Source: CAVQBP01 sp963740945
Lineage (GTDB): Bacteria > Bacteroidota > Ignavibacteria > Ignavibacteriales > Ignavibacteriaceae
Reading direction: 5' to 3'
DNA length: 64,000 nt
Assembly: GCA_963740945.1 (NCBI GenBank)
Contig: CAVUGE010000044.1
Coordinates: 57,431-121,430, forward strand
A model generated the notes under the pieces. That model saw only the letters and a program-made list of their open reading frames with translations. It did no database searches and was not told where the DNA came from. Positions 32,199 through 41,603 of this stretch are shown here, piece after piece (position 1 is the first letter of the stretch; each line of letters starts with the position of its first letter). Position numbers and translations under genes: made by a program.

Positions 32199-34910
32199 AT
32201 GATTTATTTTAGAAAAATAGTTATAATAATATTTCTGCCATTAATTATTTATTCTCAAACTATTCGAACCATTAAGGTGCCGACAAGAACGGTAAAACTT
32301 CCATTTGGTTTAACATATCAAGTTCCGGCGTTTTGTCCTAAAGTAGCGATTGCATTAAGCGGCGGAGGAGCAAAAGGATTAGCCCAAATTGGAGTTTTAG
32401 AAGCACTAAAGGATAACAATATACCAATTGAAATTATAGTTGGTACCAGCATGGGAAGTGTAATAGGCGGCTTATATTCGGCAGGATATTCCCTCGCTCA
32501 AATCGATTCCATATCAGAGAATACAAATTGGGAAGATATACTTGCTCCTGCCAGGGAAACCGATAGGAAGGAGCTGTTTGTAGATCAAAAAATAACAGAG
32601 GATAAAGCTATTTTTTCCTTAAGATTAAAGGGGCTTACGCCAATAATCCCAACCTCAATAAATAACGGGCAGAGATTAACAAGTTATTTAAACCTACTTG
32701 TTTTCCAAGCACCAATTCATGTAAAAAAAAATTTTGATGATTTAAGATATAAATTCAGAGCAGTCTGTACTGATCTAGTAACCGGAAATCCAGTAATAAT
32801 TAAAAGCGGTTCTTTAAGTCAGGCAATGAGAGCCAGTTCAAGCGTTTCGTTCTTTCTGTCTCCGGTGAAAATGGATTCATTGATATTGGTAGACGGAGGT
32901 TTAGTTGCAAATGTTCCGGTAAATATAGCCTCAAAAAGCGGAGGAGATTTTATAATAGCAGTAAATACAACAAGCGGGCTACATTCAAAATCGGACCTTA
33001 ATCTTCCGTGGATAATTGCGGATCAAATTATAAGCATTCCTATGAAAATATTAAATGAAGAGCAATTAAATAATGCCAATGTTATTATAAATCCAAACCT
33101 TTCGGACAAAGATCCTGTTGATTTTACAGAGATAGACACATTGGTTAAAAAAGGATATGACAGCGGTCTTACCTATGTTCAAAGAATAAAAGAGAAAATA
33201 GATTCAATTTATAATAAGAATTTAGAAAAAAGTGAAGATAAGTATTTCATAAAGAACGTAACCCTGGAGAACAACTTTTCAATTACCAGCTATCCATCAT
33301 TGGTTAAATTAGGATACAGCGATTCAATTTCAAACTACGAGATAGTAAAAACACTAGGAAATCTTTTAGAATCAGGTGATTATAAAAATATTGAAGCCAG
33401 GGTAACGGAATATGGAAACAGGTCCGAACTAAATTTTATTTTAGAAAAGAATCCAATTATTGAAAAAATTAATTTAAAAGGAATTAGTCTAATAGATACA
33501 GAAAAGGCGGAATCAATTTTTGAATCCTTAACCGGTAAACCATTAAACAGTAGAAAATTATATTCAAAAATCATAAAGGTTCTGGAAATATATAGAGGTC
33601 TAGGCTATTCGCTGGCGGATCTTGATAACTGTGAATTCCAGCCCAATACAGGTGTTTTAAATATAACATTTGATGAAGGGATGATATCAAAAATTGTAAT
33701 TGAAGGAAATAAATATACAAAACCAAGTATTATTTTAAGAGAATTTCCATTAAGGGACGGAAATTATTTTTCTTATGATAAGGTAAAGGAAGGGTTAATT
33801 GATCTTAGGAGCACTAATCTATTTGATGATATAATTCTAACAGTGAAAAGGGAGAATAATGAGAATATTCTGATAATCAATGTTTTAGAAAAAATATCAA
33901 GCCTTGTTAGATTTGGATTTAGAGTAGATAATGAAGATAAATTTCAAATGAGCATGGATATCAGGGATGAAAACCTATTTGGAACGGGCACAGAGTTAGG
34001 CTTATTACTCTTCGGAGGTTCAAGGAACAGGGCCTATGTACTAGAACATAAGTCAAACAGAATTTTTGATACATATTTTACATATAAGATTAATGCTTTC
34101 TACCAATTTGATGATGCATATACATATAAAAATGACTCCACGATTTCAGAAAGAGAATTTTCAAGGTCAATTAATGGAGAATACAGACAAATATATTATG
34201 GTAGTTCTCTATCGCTGGGAGCGCAGGTTGAAAAATTCGGAAATTTAATATTCCAGGGGATATATAAATTCGATCAGGTTAAGATTAAACAAGGCATAAC
34301 GGGATTTAACGCATATAAGTTGAAAATTGTAAGCTTAAAAGCGAGTTCAACAATAGATACTCAGGATAAATATCCATTTCCAGACAAAGGATTGTATTTT
34401 TCCGGATTCTATGAAACGGCACAAACGGTATTAGGGGGGGATGTTGGATATTTTAATGTGGGATTCAATTACAGGGGTTATGTTACTTTTGGAAGAGTGC
34501 ATACATTTTCACCCAGAATTAGAATAGGTTTTGCGGATAAGACACTTCCAATAAGTGAGCAATATTCTCTTGGTGGACAGGAGATATTTTACGGGTTAAG
34601 AAAAGATGAATATAGGGGGAGGCAGATATTTCTGACTTCGCTGGAGTACAGATATAAACTTCCATTTGAAATTTTCTTTGACACATATTTCAGTGCGAGA
34701 TATGATCTGGGTTATGTATGGCCAGAGCAGGAACAGATAAGATTTAAGGATTTACACCATGGCATAGGAGCAAGTTTATCCTTCGATACACCAATAGGAC
34801 CAGCCAAATTTTCAGTGGGGAAAAGTTTTTTATTTGAAAAGACTCAAGCAGGGAATCCCGTAGTCTGGGGAGAGACTATATTTTACTTTTCGATAGGTTA
34901 TTATTATTAA
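32199..34910 (+). CDS. Patatin-like phospholipase fused to POTRA and outer-membrane barrel
   Basis: 903 residues. A signal peptide ending near 'IIYSQ' is followed by a patatin domain with the oxyanion loop 'LSGGGAKGLAQIGVLEAL' (about 54), the nucleophile in 'GTSMGS' (about 85) and the catalytic Asp in 'VDGGLVANVP' (about 231). Residues about 330-560 hold POTRA-like repeats ('ISKIVIEGNKYTKPSIILREF'), and the rest is a BamA/Omp85-like barrel ending in an aromatic residue ('FYFSIGYYY'). This is the type Vd (PlpD-like) layout, with the lipase probably displayed or secreted at the outer membrane. Stands alone. Confidence 0.93.
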   Translation: MIYFRKIVIIIFLPLIIYSQTIRTIKVPTRTVKLPFGLTYQVPAFCPKVAIALSGGGAKGLAQIGVLEALKDNNIPIEIIVGTSMGSVIGGLYSAGYSLAQIDSISENTNWEDILAPARETDRKELFVDQKITEDKAIFSLRLKGLTPIIPTSINNGQRLTSYLNLLVFQAPIHVKKNFDDLRYKFRAVCTDLVTGNPVIIKSGSLSQAMRASSSVSFFLSPVKMDSLILVDGGLVANVPVNIASKSGGDFIIAVNTTSGLHSKSDLNLPWIIADQIISIPMKILNEEQLNNANVIINPNLSDKDPVDFTEIDTLVKKGYDSGLTYVQRIKEKIDSIYNKNLEKSEDKYFIKNVTLENNFSITSYPSLVKLGYSDSISNYEIVKTLGNLLESGDYKNIEARVTEYGNRSELNFILEKNPIIEKINLKGISLIDTEKAESIFESLTGKPLNSRKLYSKIIKVLEIYRGLGYSLADLDNCEFQPNTGVLNITFDEGMISKIVIEGNKYTKPSIILREFPLRDGNYFSYDKVKEGLIDLRSTNLFDDIILTVKRENNENILIINVLEKISSLVRFGFRVDNEDKFQMSMDIRDENLFGTGTELGLLLFGGSRNRAYVLEHKSNRIFDTYFTYKINAFYQFDDAYTYKNDSTISEREFSRSINGEYRQIYYGSSLSLGAQVEKFGNLIFQGIYKFDQVKIKQGITGFNAYKLKIVSLKASSTIDTQDKYPFPDKGLYFSGFYETAQTVLGGDVGYFNVGFNYRGYVTFGRVHTFSPRIRIGFADKTLPISEQYSLGGQEIFYGLRKDEYRGRQIFLTSLEYRYKLPFEIFFDTYFSARYDLGYVWPEQEQIRFKDLHHGIGASLSFDTPIGPAKFSVGKSFLFEKTQAGNPVVWGETIFYFSIGYYY

Positions 34911-34939
34911 TTTTTGAGCACATTGTTTTATGCCTCTTT

Positions 34940-34958
34940 TGCGAAACGGAGTTTCGCA
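34940..34958. repeat. Hairpin between convergent genes
   Basis: TGCGAAAC-GGA-GTTTCGCA is a perfect 8-bp stem with a 3-nt loop, 30 bases beyond the patatin/barrel gene and 16 before the end of the convergent gene at 34974. Without a T run it is not a clear terminator; it looks like a small palindromic repeat. Confidence 0.6.
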
Positions 34959-34973
34959 TTACAAATTATTTAT

Positions 34974-35522
34974 TTACTGTCCATTCATTTTATACTCTTC
35001 TCCTTTTATTTTATAGCTTTTCCCTTTTTCAATATCGCCAACTTTCCCGTATAATTTCGCAATAATGAAACTTAACCTACTTTTTTCTTCAACGTATTGA
35101 AAGCCTTCTTCCATAAAGTTTACAATTCTATCAAAATCCGGCAGGTTTAATTCTTTATTGTAAAGTTCGGATGCGATTTCATAAGGTTTAACCGAAGGTT
35201 TACCGGCAGCAGCTTTTTTAATATAAACGAAGGCAAGTTCCTTGTTTTTATATGTAGAGCCAGAATCTAGTACATTGGCGACAGTGAGGTAAATCTCAGA
35301 AGAAAAGTTGGGAAATTCTTTACTTATTTTCTCAGAAAACATACCGAGCTCGTCACTTGACAGGGCCTTGTTCCACAAGAGAATTTTATATAGATCTACA
35401 ACTTCAATTTTTTGATCAATTGCGATTCTAAAGGTATCAAAAAGTTCATCAGGAGAATTTGATGTTGAGAAGATTTTTTCGATATCTTTATTTATATCAT
35501 TATTTTTTAAGGTTTCAGACAT
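34974..35522 (-). CDS. TPR-like helical protein of unknown function
   Basis: 182 residues, no signal peptide, predicted all-helical with short repeat-like helices ('KNKELAFVYIKKAAAGKPSVKPYEIASELY', 'RLSFIIAKLYGKVGDIEKGKSYKIKGEEYKM', shown shortened), which resemble a degenerate tetratricopeptide array. I do not recognise the family. RBS-like AAGAGCAAA precedes the ATG at 35522. It is convergent with the patatin/barrel gene and divergent from the phosphate operon. Confidence 0.65.
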   Translation of the reverse strand: MSETLKNNDINKDIEKIFSTSNSPDELFDTFRIAIDQKIEVVDLYKILLWNKALSSDELGMFSEKISKEFPNFSSEIYLTVANVLDSGSTYKNKELAFVYIKKAAAGKPSVKPYEIASELYNKELNLPDFDRIVNFMEEGFQYVEEKSRLSFIIAKLYGKVGDIEKGKSYKIKGEEYKMNGQ

Positions 35523-35726
35523 TTTGCTCTTATCAGGTTAATAAAAAATCTATAAAGAATATTTATTTACATCCATAAACTTCAGTAATTCTTATACAAA
35601 TTCAATACATATCCTAAGATACCTAATAAATTTATTATTTGTTTCATATTAAAAATTTTCCAGGCATAACCGATATATTTTACCTTTCAAGAAAAATATT
35701 TTGCAAAAAACCAAACTTAAAAATAC

Positions 35727-35776
35727 TTAACCTAATGTTAACATTTCCTTAACAATAGATTAACATTGTGATAACA
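35727..35776 (+). promoter_or_regulatory. Pho box with five 11-bp-spaced repeats
   Basis: TTAACC (35727), TTAACA (35738), TTAACA (35749), TTAACA (35760) and ATAACA (35771) begin exactly 11 bases apart, each followed by a 5-nt spacer. This is the direct-repeat layout bound by PhoB/PhoP response regulators. Nine bases further on, TATGTTTG (35786-35793) fits the TAnnTTTG promoter -7 element of Bacteroidota. The porin start codon lies at 35826. Confidence 0.85.
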
Positions 35777-35825
35777 TTTGCTCTTTATGTTTGTAGGTCT
35801 ATTAAATAAAAAAGGTGCTTAAACT

Positions 35826-36857
35826 ATGAAAAAACAAAACTTACTCTTTGTCCTTTCACTTATTTTGCTATTTGGAGTGGTTAAAATTAACGCTCAAGCT
35901 AAATTTAGCGGACTCATGTTCGGTGATTATTTTTATAATGCAGCTGCTCATGATTCGACTCAAAAAAATTTCAACGGGTTTCAGTTCAGGAGAATTTATA
36001 TAACCGGCGATTATACCATTTCAGATAATTTTTCTACCCGTTTCCGAATGGAAGCAGATCAGGGAGAAATTACAAATAATGGTAAGATTACTACAATGGT
36101 AAAAGATGCATGGTTAAAATGGAAAGATATTTTCACAGGCTCAGATCTAATCTTCGGTATATCACCGACACCGGCTTTTGATGTTTCAGAAGGAGCATGG
36201 GGGCATCGATACCTTGAAAAAACAATTATGGATTTAGACGGAATTGTCCCATCGCGAGATCTTGGTATTGATTTAAAGGGGAAGTTATCTCAAAGCGGCA
36301 GTGCAAAATATTGGGTAAAAATTGGTAATAATTCGGGTAATTCTCCAGAAGCAAATAAAGATAAAAGAGTTTATGGCTTATTAGAATTTGATCCTTCGCC
36401 TGAACTATTAATTACTGTTTATGGTGATTATGCTTCTTATCCTCAAGTAGCAAAAAAAGATGTTAATGCTTTTGTGGGTGCAGGCTTTATCAACTTTAGA
36501 CAGAAAGGTAAGTTCTCAATTGGTTTGGAGGCTTTCTTAAAATCACAGCAAAACAGTTACGCACCACCCAATGGTTCTTTAGGTTCTAAATCCGGGTTTG
36601 GTTTATCGATTTGGGCATATGCTAATTTAAGCGATAAAGCCCAAATAGTTGGTCGTTTCGATACCTATGATCCAAATACCAATTCTAATTCAAATAAGGA
36701 CGGTAAGAATTTAATACTGGCGGGTCTTCAATTTAACCCGGTTGAGCATGTTAGTATTACTCCAAACGTAGAAGTTTTTACATATCAGGCAGATTCACCT
36801 AACCATGGGGATAGTAATGATATTGTACCAAGAATCACTTTCTATTGGGAATTCTAA
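35826..36857 (+). CDS. Phosphate-regulated outer-membrane porin (OprO/OprP-like)
   Basis: 343 residues. A signal peptide (ending 'VKINAQA') is followed by alternating strands typical of a porin barrel and a final aromatic residue ('PRITFYWEF'). Blocks such as 'FRRIYITGDYTISDNFSTRFRMEAD' and 'DPSPELLITVYGDYASYP' resemble the phosphate-selective porin O/P family. It is the first gene behind the Pho box and precedes pstS by 55 bases, so it probably admits phosphate through the outer membrane under starvation. RBS AAGGTG. Confidence 0.88.
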   Translation: MKKQNLLFVLSLILLFGVVKINAQAKFSGLMFGDYFYNAAAHDSTQKNFNGFQFRRIYITGDYTISDNFSTRFRMEADQGEITNNGKITTMVKDAWLKWKDIFTGSDLIFGISPTPAFDVSEGAWGHRYLEKTIMDLDGIVPSRDLGIDLKGKLSQSGSAKYWVKIGNNSGNSPEANKDKRVYGLLEFDPSPELLITVYGDYASYPQVAKKDVNAFVGAGFINFRQKGKFSIGLEAFLKSQQNSYAPPNGSLGSKSGFGLSIWAYANLSDKAQIVGRFDTYDPNTNSNSNKDGKNLILAGLQFNPVEHVSITPNVEVFTYQADSPNHGDSNDIVPRITFYWEF

Positions 36858-36912
36858 CGAATGCAAGTTTATTATTAAATCAAATTTCTATAATTTAAAA
36901 AGGATGATAATT

Positions 36913-37944
36913 ATGAAATCAAAAATCTTATTAACTTCTGTTCTATTTTTAGCTGTATTAGTTGGAGTCAGCAGTGCACAGATGAAAATAAACGGTGCAG
37001 GGGCAACGTTTCCATATGTAATTTATTCCAAGTGGTTTGATGTTTATCATCAAAAGACAGGGATAGAATTCAATTATCAATCGATTGGCAGCGGCGGTGG
37101 TATAAAGCAGGTTATTGAAGGTACAGTTGATTTTGGTGCTTCAGATGCTCCTATGAGTGAAGAACAAATGAAAGAGGTCAAAAACAAACAGGGCACCGAT
37201 ATTTTACACATACCAACTGTTATGGGAGCAGTTGTAGTAACTTATAATCTTCCGAAAGTAGGCAAAGGATTAAAGTTAACTCCTGACGTTCTTGCAGATA
37301 TTTATTTAGGTAATATTACAAAATGGAATGATTCGAAAATTACAGCTATTAATAGCGGTTTAGCTCTTCCTGATGAAGCAATTTTTGTAACTCACCGCTC
37401 CGACGGAAGTGGCACTACAAATATATTTTCCGGATACCTTACAAAGGTAAGTGAGAGATGGAAAAGTAAAGTTGGTCAAGGTACATCTGTCAACTGGCCA
37501 GTTGGATTAGGTGGTAAAGGAAATGAAGGGGTTGCGGGTTTAGTAAAACAAACAGAAGGTTCAATTGGTTATGTTGAGCTGGCTTATGCAGAAAAAAATA
37601 ATCTTCCATATGCAGCATTAAAAAACAAGGCGGGGAATTTTGTTGAGCCAACATTTGATGCAGTTTCTGCAGCGGCAGCAGGCTTTATTAAAAATATGCC
37701 AGCAGATTTAAGAGTAGAAATAACTAATGCAGATGGAAAAAATTCATATCCAATATCCGGATTTACCTGGTTATTGATTTACCAGAACATGAAGGACAAA
37801 ACAAAAGCGAAAGCTATTGTTAATTTCTTAAAATGGGCAGTAACCGATGGCGAAAAATATGCCAAAGAGCTATATTATGCCCCATTACCTAAAGAAGTAG
37901 TAAAATTAGATGAAAAGAAGATCGCGACAATCTCAACCAAATAA
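36913..37944 (+). CDS. pstS: Phosphate-binding periplasmic protein PstS
   Basis: 343 residues from the ATG at 36913 (a longer frame reaches upstream into the porin's end; the AAAAAGGATGATAATT ribosome site supports 36913). Signal peptide ends 'VGVSSAQ'. The phosphate-binding motifs are 'NGAGATFPYVIYSKW' near residue 27, 'YQSIGSGGGIKQVIEG', 'DFGASDAPMSEE' and 'HRSDGSGTTNIFSGYL'. It lacks the lipobox Cys, so it is a soluble periplasmic protein. Operon order porin-pstS-pstC-pstA-pstB; no pstS-like paralogue in the window. Confidence 0.97.
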   Translation: MKSKILLTSVLFLAVLVGVSSAQMKINGAGATFPYVIYSKWFDVYHQKTGIEFNYQSIGSGGGIKQVIEGTVDFGASDAPMSEEQMKEVKNKQGTDILHIPTVMGAVVVTYNLPKVGKGLKLTPDVLADIYLGNITKWNDSKITAINSGLALPDEAIFVTHRSDGSGTTNIFSGYLTKVSERWKSKVGQGTSVNWPVGLGGKGNEGVAGLVKQTEGSIGYVELAYAEKNNLPYAALKNKAGNFVEPTFDAVSAAAAGFIKNMPADLRVEITNADGKNSYPISGFTWLLIYQNMKDKTKAKAIVNFLKWAVTDGEKYAKELYYAPLPKEVVKLDEKKIATISTK

Positions 37945-38960
37945 TGAGTCTAATAGGTAAAGTAAAAAAAAAAATTAGCGGGCAGCAAGCTGATGCAATA
38001 AAAAATGTATCGCTTGCTGCTTCTTTTTCTGGACCAAGGATAGCCGGAAAAAATATCGGAGATTTTTTATTCGAAAATATAATCCGATTTTTCGCGTTTG
38101 TGGTGTTTTCTTTAGTGATAGTGATGGCATATGAAATGTTCCGTCAATCAAACCTTTCAATAAACAAGTTTGGATGGGGATTTATAACCAACACAACATG
38201 GGACCCAGTACATGATAATTATGGTGCTCTTCCTTTTATATTCGGTACTATATTTTCTTCTCTCATCTCTATTTTTATCGCGCTCCCTTTAAGTGTAGGA
38301 ATAGCGATTTTTCTTTCCGAATTTGCTCCCAGATGGCTAGAACAACCTGTTTCTTTATTGGTAGAATTGTTAGCAGCTATACCAAGTATAGTTTATGGTT
38401 TGTTTGGAATGTTTGTAGTGGCGCCATGGTTAAGAAAAACTATTGAGCCGTTTCTAGGGGAACGGCTTGGATTTATATTTTTATTTAAGGGTCCCCCATA
38501 TGGTTTAGGAATGTTAGCCGCATCATTGATTTTAACAATAATGATCCTGCCAATAATTACTTCTATATCAAGGGATATAATGAAATCAATACCCGATACC
38601 CAAAGAGAGGCGGCATATGCTCTTGGTGCAACAAAATGGGAAGCTGTCAAGGTTGTGTTAACCGGAGCAAAATCCGGAATACTCGGAGCAACTCTTTTGG
38701 GTTTGGGAAGGGCAATGGGAGAGACGATGGCGGTTACGATGGTAATAGGAAACCGGCCGGAGATATCGTTTTCTCTTTTTGATCCGGGCTATACTATGGC
38801 CAGCGTGATTGCAAACGAATTTACAGAGGCAACGTCTGATCTATATATCAGTTCATTAATTGAGATAGCATTATTACTTTTTGTTATAACCATAATTTTA
38901 AATGCAATTGCAAGAGTAATAGTTTGGAGTGTAACCAAAAAATATTATAGAGACATGTAA
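37944..38960 (+). CDS. pstC: Phosphate ABC transporter permease PstC
   Basis: 338 residues with six helices. The inner-membrane coupling (EAA-type) loop is 'REAAYALGATKWEAVKVVLTGAKSGILGATLLGLGRAMGETMAV' in outline. 'PLSVGIAIFLSEFAP' and 'PSIVYGLFGMFVVAPW' are PstC signatures. The ATG overlaps the pstS stop by one base (TAATG), showing translational coupling. Cytoplasmic N-terminus is Lys-rich and about 60 residues long before the first helix. Confidence 0.97.
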   Translation: MSLIGKVKKKISGQQADAIKNVSLAASFSGPRIAGKNIGDFLFENIIRFFAFVVFSLVIVMAYEMFRQSNLSINKFGWGFITNTTWDPVHDNYGALPFIFGTIFSSLISIFIALPLSVGIAIFLSEFAPRWLEQPVSLLVELLAAIPSIVYGLFGMFVVAPWLRKTIEPFLGERLGFIFLFKGPPYGLGMLAASLILTIMILPIITSISRDIMKSIPDTQREAAYALGATKWEAVKVVLTGAKSGILGATLLGLGRAMGETMAVTMVIGNRPEISFSLFDPGYTMASVIANEFTEATSDLYISSLIEIALLLFVITIILNAIARVIVWSVTKKYYRDM

Positions 38961-39805
38961 TGCAGGGCACTATATATTATAGATGGCGTAAAATAAAAAG
39001 TAGAATTATGATGATCTTGAGCATAATTTGCGCAATTGTAGCAATTATTCCACTGTTTATAATATTATATTATACTGTTTCACAAGGTGTAAGTTCGATT
39101 AATTGGGCATTCTTCACACAAATGCCAAAACCTGCCGGAGAGGCAGGAGGGGGAATGGCAAATGCACTTGTCGGTACAGGAATTCTTATTGCAATAGGAA
39201 GTGTAATTGGATTGCCGGTTGGGATTTTATCGGGAATATATTTATCGGAAAACAGCAAATCATTGTTTGCAAAAACCGTTAGATTTTTAGCCGAAGTTTT
39301 AAATGGTACTCCATCAATTGTAATAGGGGTAGTTGCTTATGTAATGGTAGTACTTCCAATGAAAAGATTTTCAGCAATTGCAGGAGGAGTTGCGCTTGCA
39401 ATCTTAATGATGCCGCTTGTTACACGTACAACTGAAGAAATGATTAAACTAATTCCCCATTCTTTCCGAGAAGCAGCCCTTGGTTTGGGAATTCCGAGAT
39501 GGAAAACAACCTTATTTGTTATTCTACCAGCTGCTTTTAAAGGAATATTTACAGGCATACTTTTGTCTATAGCAAGAGCGGCAGGAGAGACAGCGCCTTT
39601 GCTTTTTACAGCACTTGGAAATAGATTCTGGTCGACACAGCTGGACCAGCCAATTGCTTCACTTACCGTATTTATTTATGATTATTCAAAAGCACCTTTT
39701 GATAACTGGATCCGGCAAGCCTGGGCTGCAGCTTTAGTACTAATCATGTTGATCATGTTAATAAATATTACTTTTAGATTAGTTACGAGGAAACGGTTTG
39801 CTTAA
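38960..39805 (+). CDS. pstA: Phosphate ABC transporter permease PstA
   Basis: 281 residues with six helices and the coupling loop 'FREAALGLGIPRWKTTLFVILPAAFKGIFTGILLSIARAAGETAPLLF' in outline. 'PVGILSGIYLSEN' and 'TPSIVIGVVAYVMV' are family blocks. The start overlaps the pstC stop by one base. It partners PstC to form the membrane channel of the phosphate importer; PstB follows after 14 bases. Confidence 0.97.
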   Translation: MQGTIYYRWRKIKSRIMMILSIICAIVAIIPLFIILYYTVSQGVSSINWAFFTQMPKPAGEAGGGMANALVGTGILIAIGSVIGLPVGILSGIYLSENSKSLFAKTVRFLAEVLNGTPSIVIGVVAYVMVVLPMKRFSAIAGGVALAILMMPLVTRTTEEMIKLIPHSFREAALGLGIPRWKTTLFVILPAAFKGIFTGILLSIARAAGETAPLLFTALGNRFWSTQLDQPIASLTVFIYDYSKAPFDNWIRQAWAAALVLIMLIMLINITFRLVTRKRFA

Positions 39806-39819
39806 ATTAGGTTCAAATA

Positions 39820-40626
39820 ATGGTTAAAACAGGAATTTTATTGAAAGATAATATAAATATTGATAGCCATGCTCAACATAAAGACCGAATTAAAACAGAA
39901 AATTTAAACGCATTTTTTGGGAAAGTTCATGCTATAAAGGATATTACATTATCAATACCTCCCAATAAAGTTTTAGCTATCATTGGTCCCTCCGGATGCG
40001 GCAAATCTACCTTTTTAAGGTGTTTAAATAGAATGCACGAAGAAGTAGGAGGTACAATTACGGGGAATGTTTTGCTTGACGGTGAAAATGTTATGAAATA
40101 TGACCCGGTATATTTAAGAAAAAGAGTTGGAATGATATTTCAGAAGCCTAATCCATTTCCTACAATGTCTGTAGCGGATAATGTAACAGCAGGATTAAGA
40201 TTAAACGGTTTTCATAATAAAAAGAAGCTAAAGGAAATCACAGAGAAATATTTAAAGCAAGCAGCGTTATGGGATGAAGTAAAAGATATATTAAAACATC
40301 CGGGAATAAATTTATCAGGAGGGCAACAACAGCGTTTATGCATTGCACGGACATTAGCAGTAGAGCCGGAGGTTATTTTGATGGATGAGCCGGCAAGCGC
40401 ACTAGATCCAATCTCAACGAGTAAGATAGAAGAATTGATTTTTGAGTTAAAAAAGAATTACACAATAGTAATAGTAACTCATAATATGCAACAGGCGGCA
40501 AGGGTAAGCGACTATACAGCTTTTTTCTTATTAGGTGAACTAATTGAAAGTGATAAAACTACTAAAATATTTACCAATCCTAAGCTCAGGCAAACCGAAG
40601 ATTATGTAACGGGAAGATTCGGATAA
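39820..40626 (+). CDS. pstB: Phosphate ABC transporter ATPase PstB
   Basis: 268 residues. Walker A 'IGPSGCGKSTFLRCLNRM' (about 55-72), Q-loop 'FQKPNPFPTMSV', signature 'LSGGQQQRLCIAR', Walker B 'VILMDEPASALDP' and the H-loop 'VTHNM' are all present. The ~20-residue leader before 'KTENLNAFFGK' is somewhat longer than usual. It energises phosphate import by PstSCA. No phoU follows, which is unusual; the PhoB/PhoR partners must be outside the window. Confidence 0.97.
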   Translation: MVKTGILLKDNINIDSHAQHKDRIKTENLNAFFGKVHAIKDITLSIPPNKVLAIIGPSGCGKSTFLRCLNRMHEEVGGTITGNVLLDGENVMKYDPVYLRKRVGMIFQKPNPFPTMSVADNVTAGLRLNGFHNKKKLKEITEKYLKQAALWDEVKDILKHPGINLSGGQQQRLCIARTLAVEPEVILMDEPASALDPISTSKIEELIFELKKNYTIVIVTHNMQQAARVSDYTAFFLLGELIESDKTTKIFTNPKLRQTEDYVTGRFG

Positions 40627-41102
40627 AGATTGTGTTATATGTAAGATTAAAATTACGAATACGATCACGATTATTCCTTTAGTTCAGAAATTATCCGCAA
40701 AGTGGAAAAGTTATTTGTTAATAGTTAATAGTTAATCGAGGTTCTATTGACAAATAGCGATTAATAAGCATTGACTTTTAATTCTGGCTTTGCCAGTTTA
40801 AGATTACGAGTACGATTACGAGCATGATTACGATTACGAAAAAAGGAATTCAAACGGATTTATAACGGAATCAATACGGTTTCAAAACGGTTTCAAATCG
40901 ATTTCAAAACGGTTTCAGAGCGGATTTAGCTTGGAGATATCATATAGATGGTTTTTATAGCCCAACTTTGTATGATAAAAGAGAATTCATTTTTATCAGG
41001 TGGTTAATAAAAAATCAATTCAGGGGATTTGATTTTATTGTTGTATTTTGAATAGTTTGCACTTTATAATAATATTAATTAACGTTTTCAAAGATTTAGC
41101 AA
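40627..41102. repeat. Repeat-rich intergenic region after pstB
   Basis: About 475 bases without a gene. GATTACGA-like words recur at 40648-40672 and 40801-40840. An 11-12-nt array of about seven units with the core ACGGTTTCAAA occupies 40852-40927. A hairpin word CTGGCTTTGCCAG at 40784-40796 recurs at 60805-60817. No gene product is supported, and no terminator is clear. Confidence 0.7.
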
Positions 41103-41603
41103 ATGGGAAAAGAAATAAAAAGACCATCCTGGGATGAATATTTTTTAAAACTTGCAATGTTAGCATCAGAAAGGGCGACATGTCCAAGGATGCATTGCGG
41201 ATGCGTTTTAGTTAAGGATAGATTTGTATTGGCAACGGGATACAATGGATCACTGCCCGGGCAGCCGCATTGCGAAGATGTCGGATGTCTTGTTGTAGAT
41301 AATCATTGTGTAAGAACCAACCATGCAGAGATAAACGCACTAACGCAAGCAGCTATACACGGTGCCATGGTAAAAGGCTGCACAGCATATATTACAAATA
41401 TGTCATGTACAACATGTGCAAAGGCATTAATAGCGGCGGGAATAAAAAGAGTGGCGGTATTTTCGGATTTTCATGATACACTTGCCACACAATTTTATAC
41501 TGACAGCGGGGTTGAAATAGTAAAACTTCCAATGCCAGATAGAATTATTAATTATAATATTGAGAAATATTCTTCTGCAAGGAAAACGGAGAAATCAAGA
41601 TAG
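41103..41603 (+). CDS. dCMP deaminase (ComEB-like)
   Basis: 166 residues. A zinc-dependent cytidine/deoxycytidylate deaminase converting dCMP to dUMP, the precursor of dTMP. The active site is 'NHAEINALTQAA' with the catalytic Glu near residue 78, and the Cys pair is 'MSCTTCAKALIAAGIKRV' near 102-105. 'RMHCGCVLVKD' adds the N-terminal Cys block typical of ComEB. The gene ends in TAG at 41603 and is followed in the same frame by the relic of another gene's C-terminus. Confidence 0.9.
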   Translation: MGKEIKRPSWDEYFLKLAMLASERATCPRMHCGCVLVKDRFVLATGYNGSLPGQPHCEDVGCLVVDNHCVRTNHAEINALTQAAIHGAMVKGCTAYITNMSCTTCAKALIAAGIKRVAVFSDFHDTLATQFYTDSGVEIVKLPMPDRIINYNIEKYSSARKTEKSR

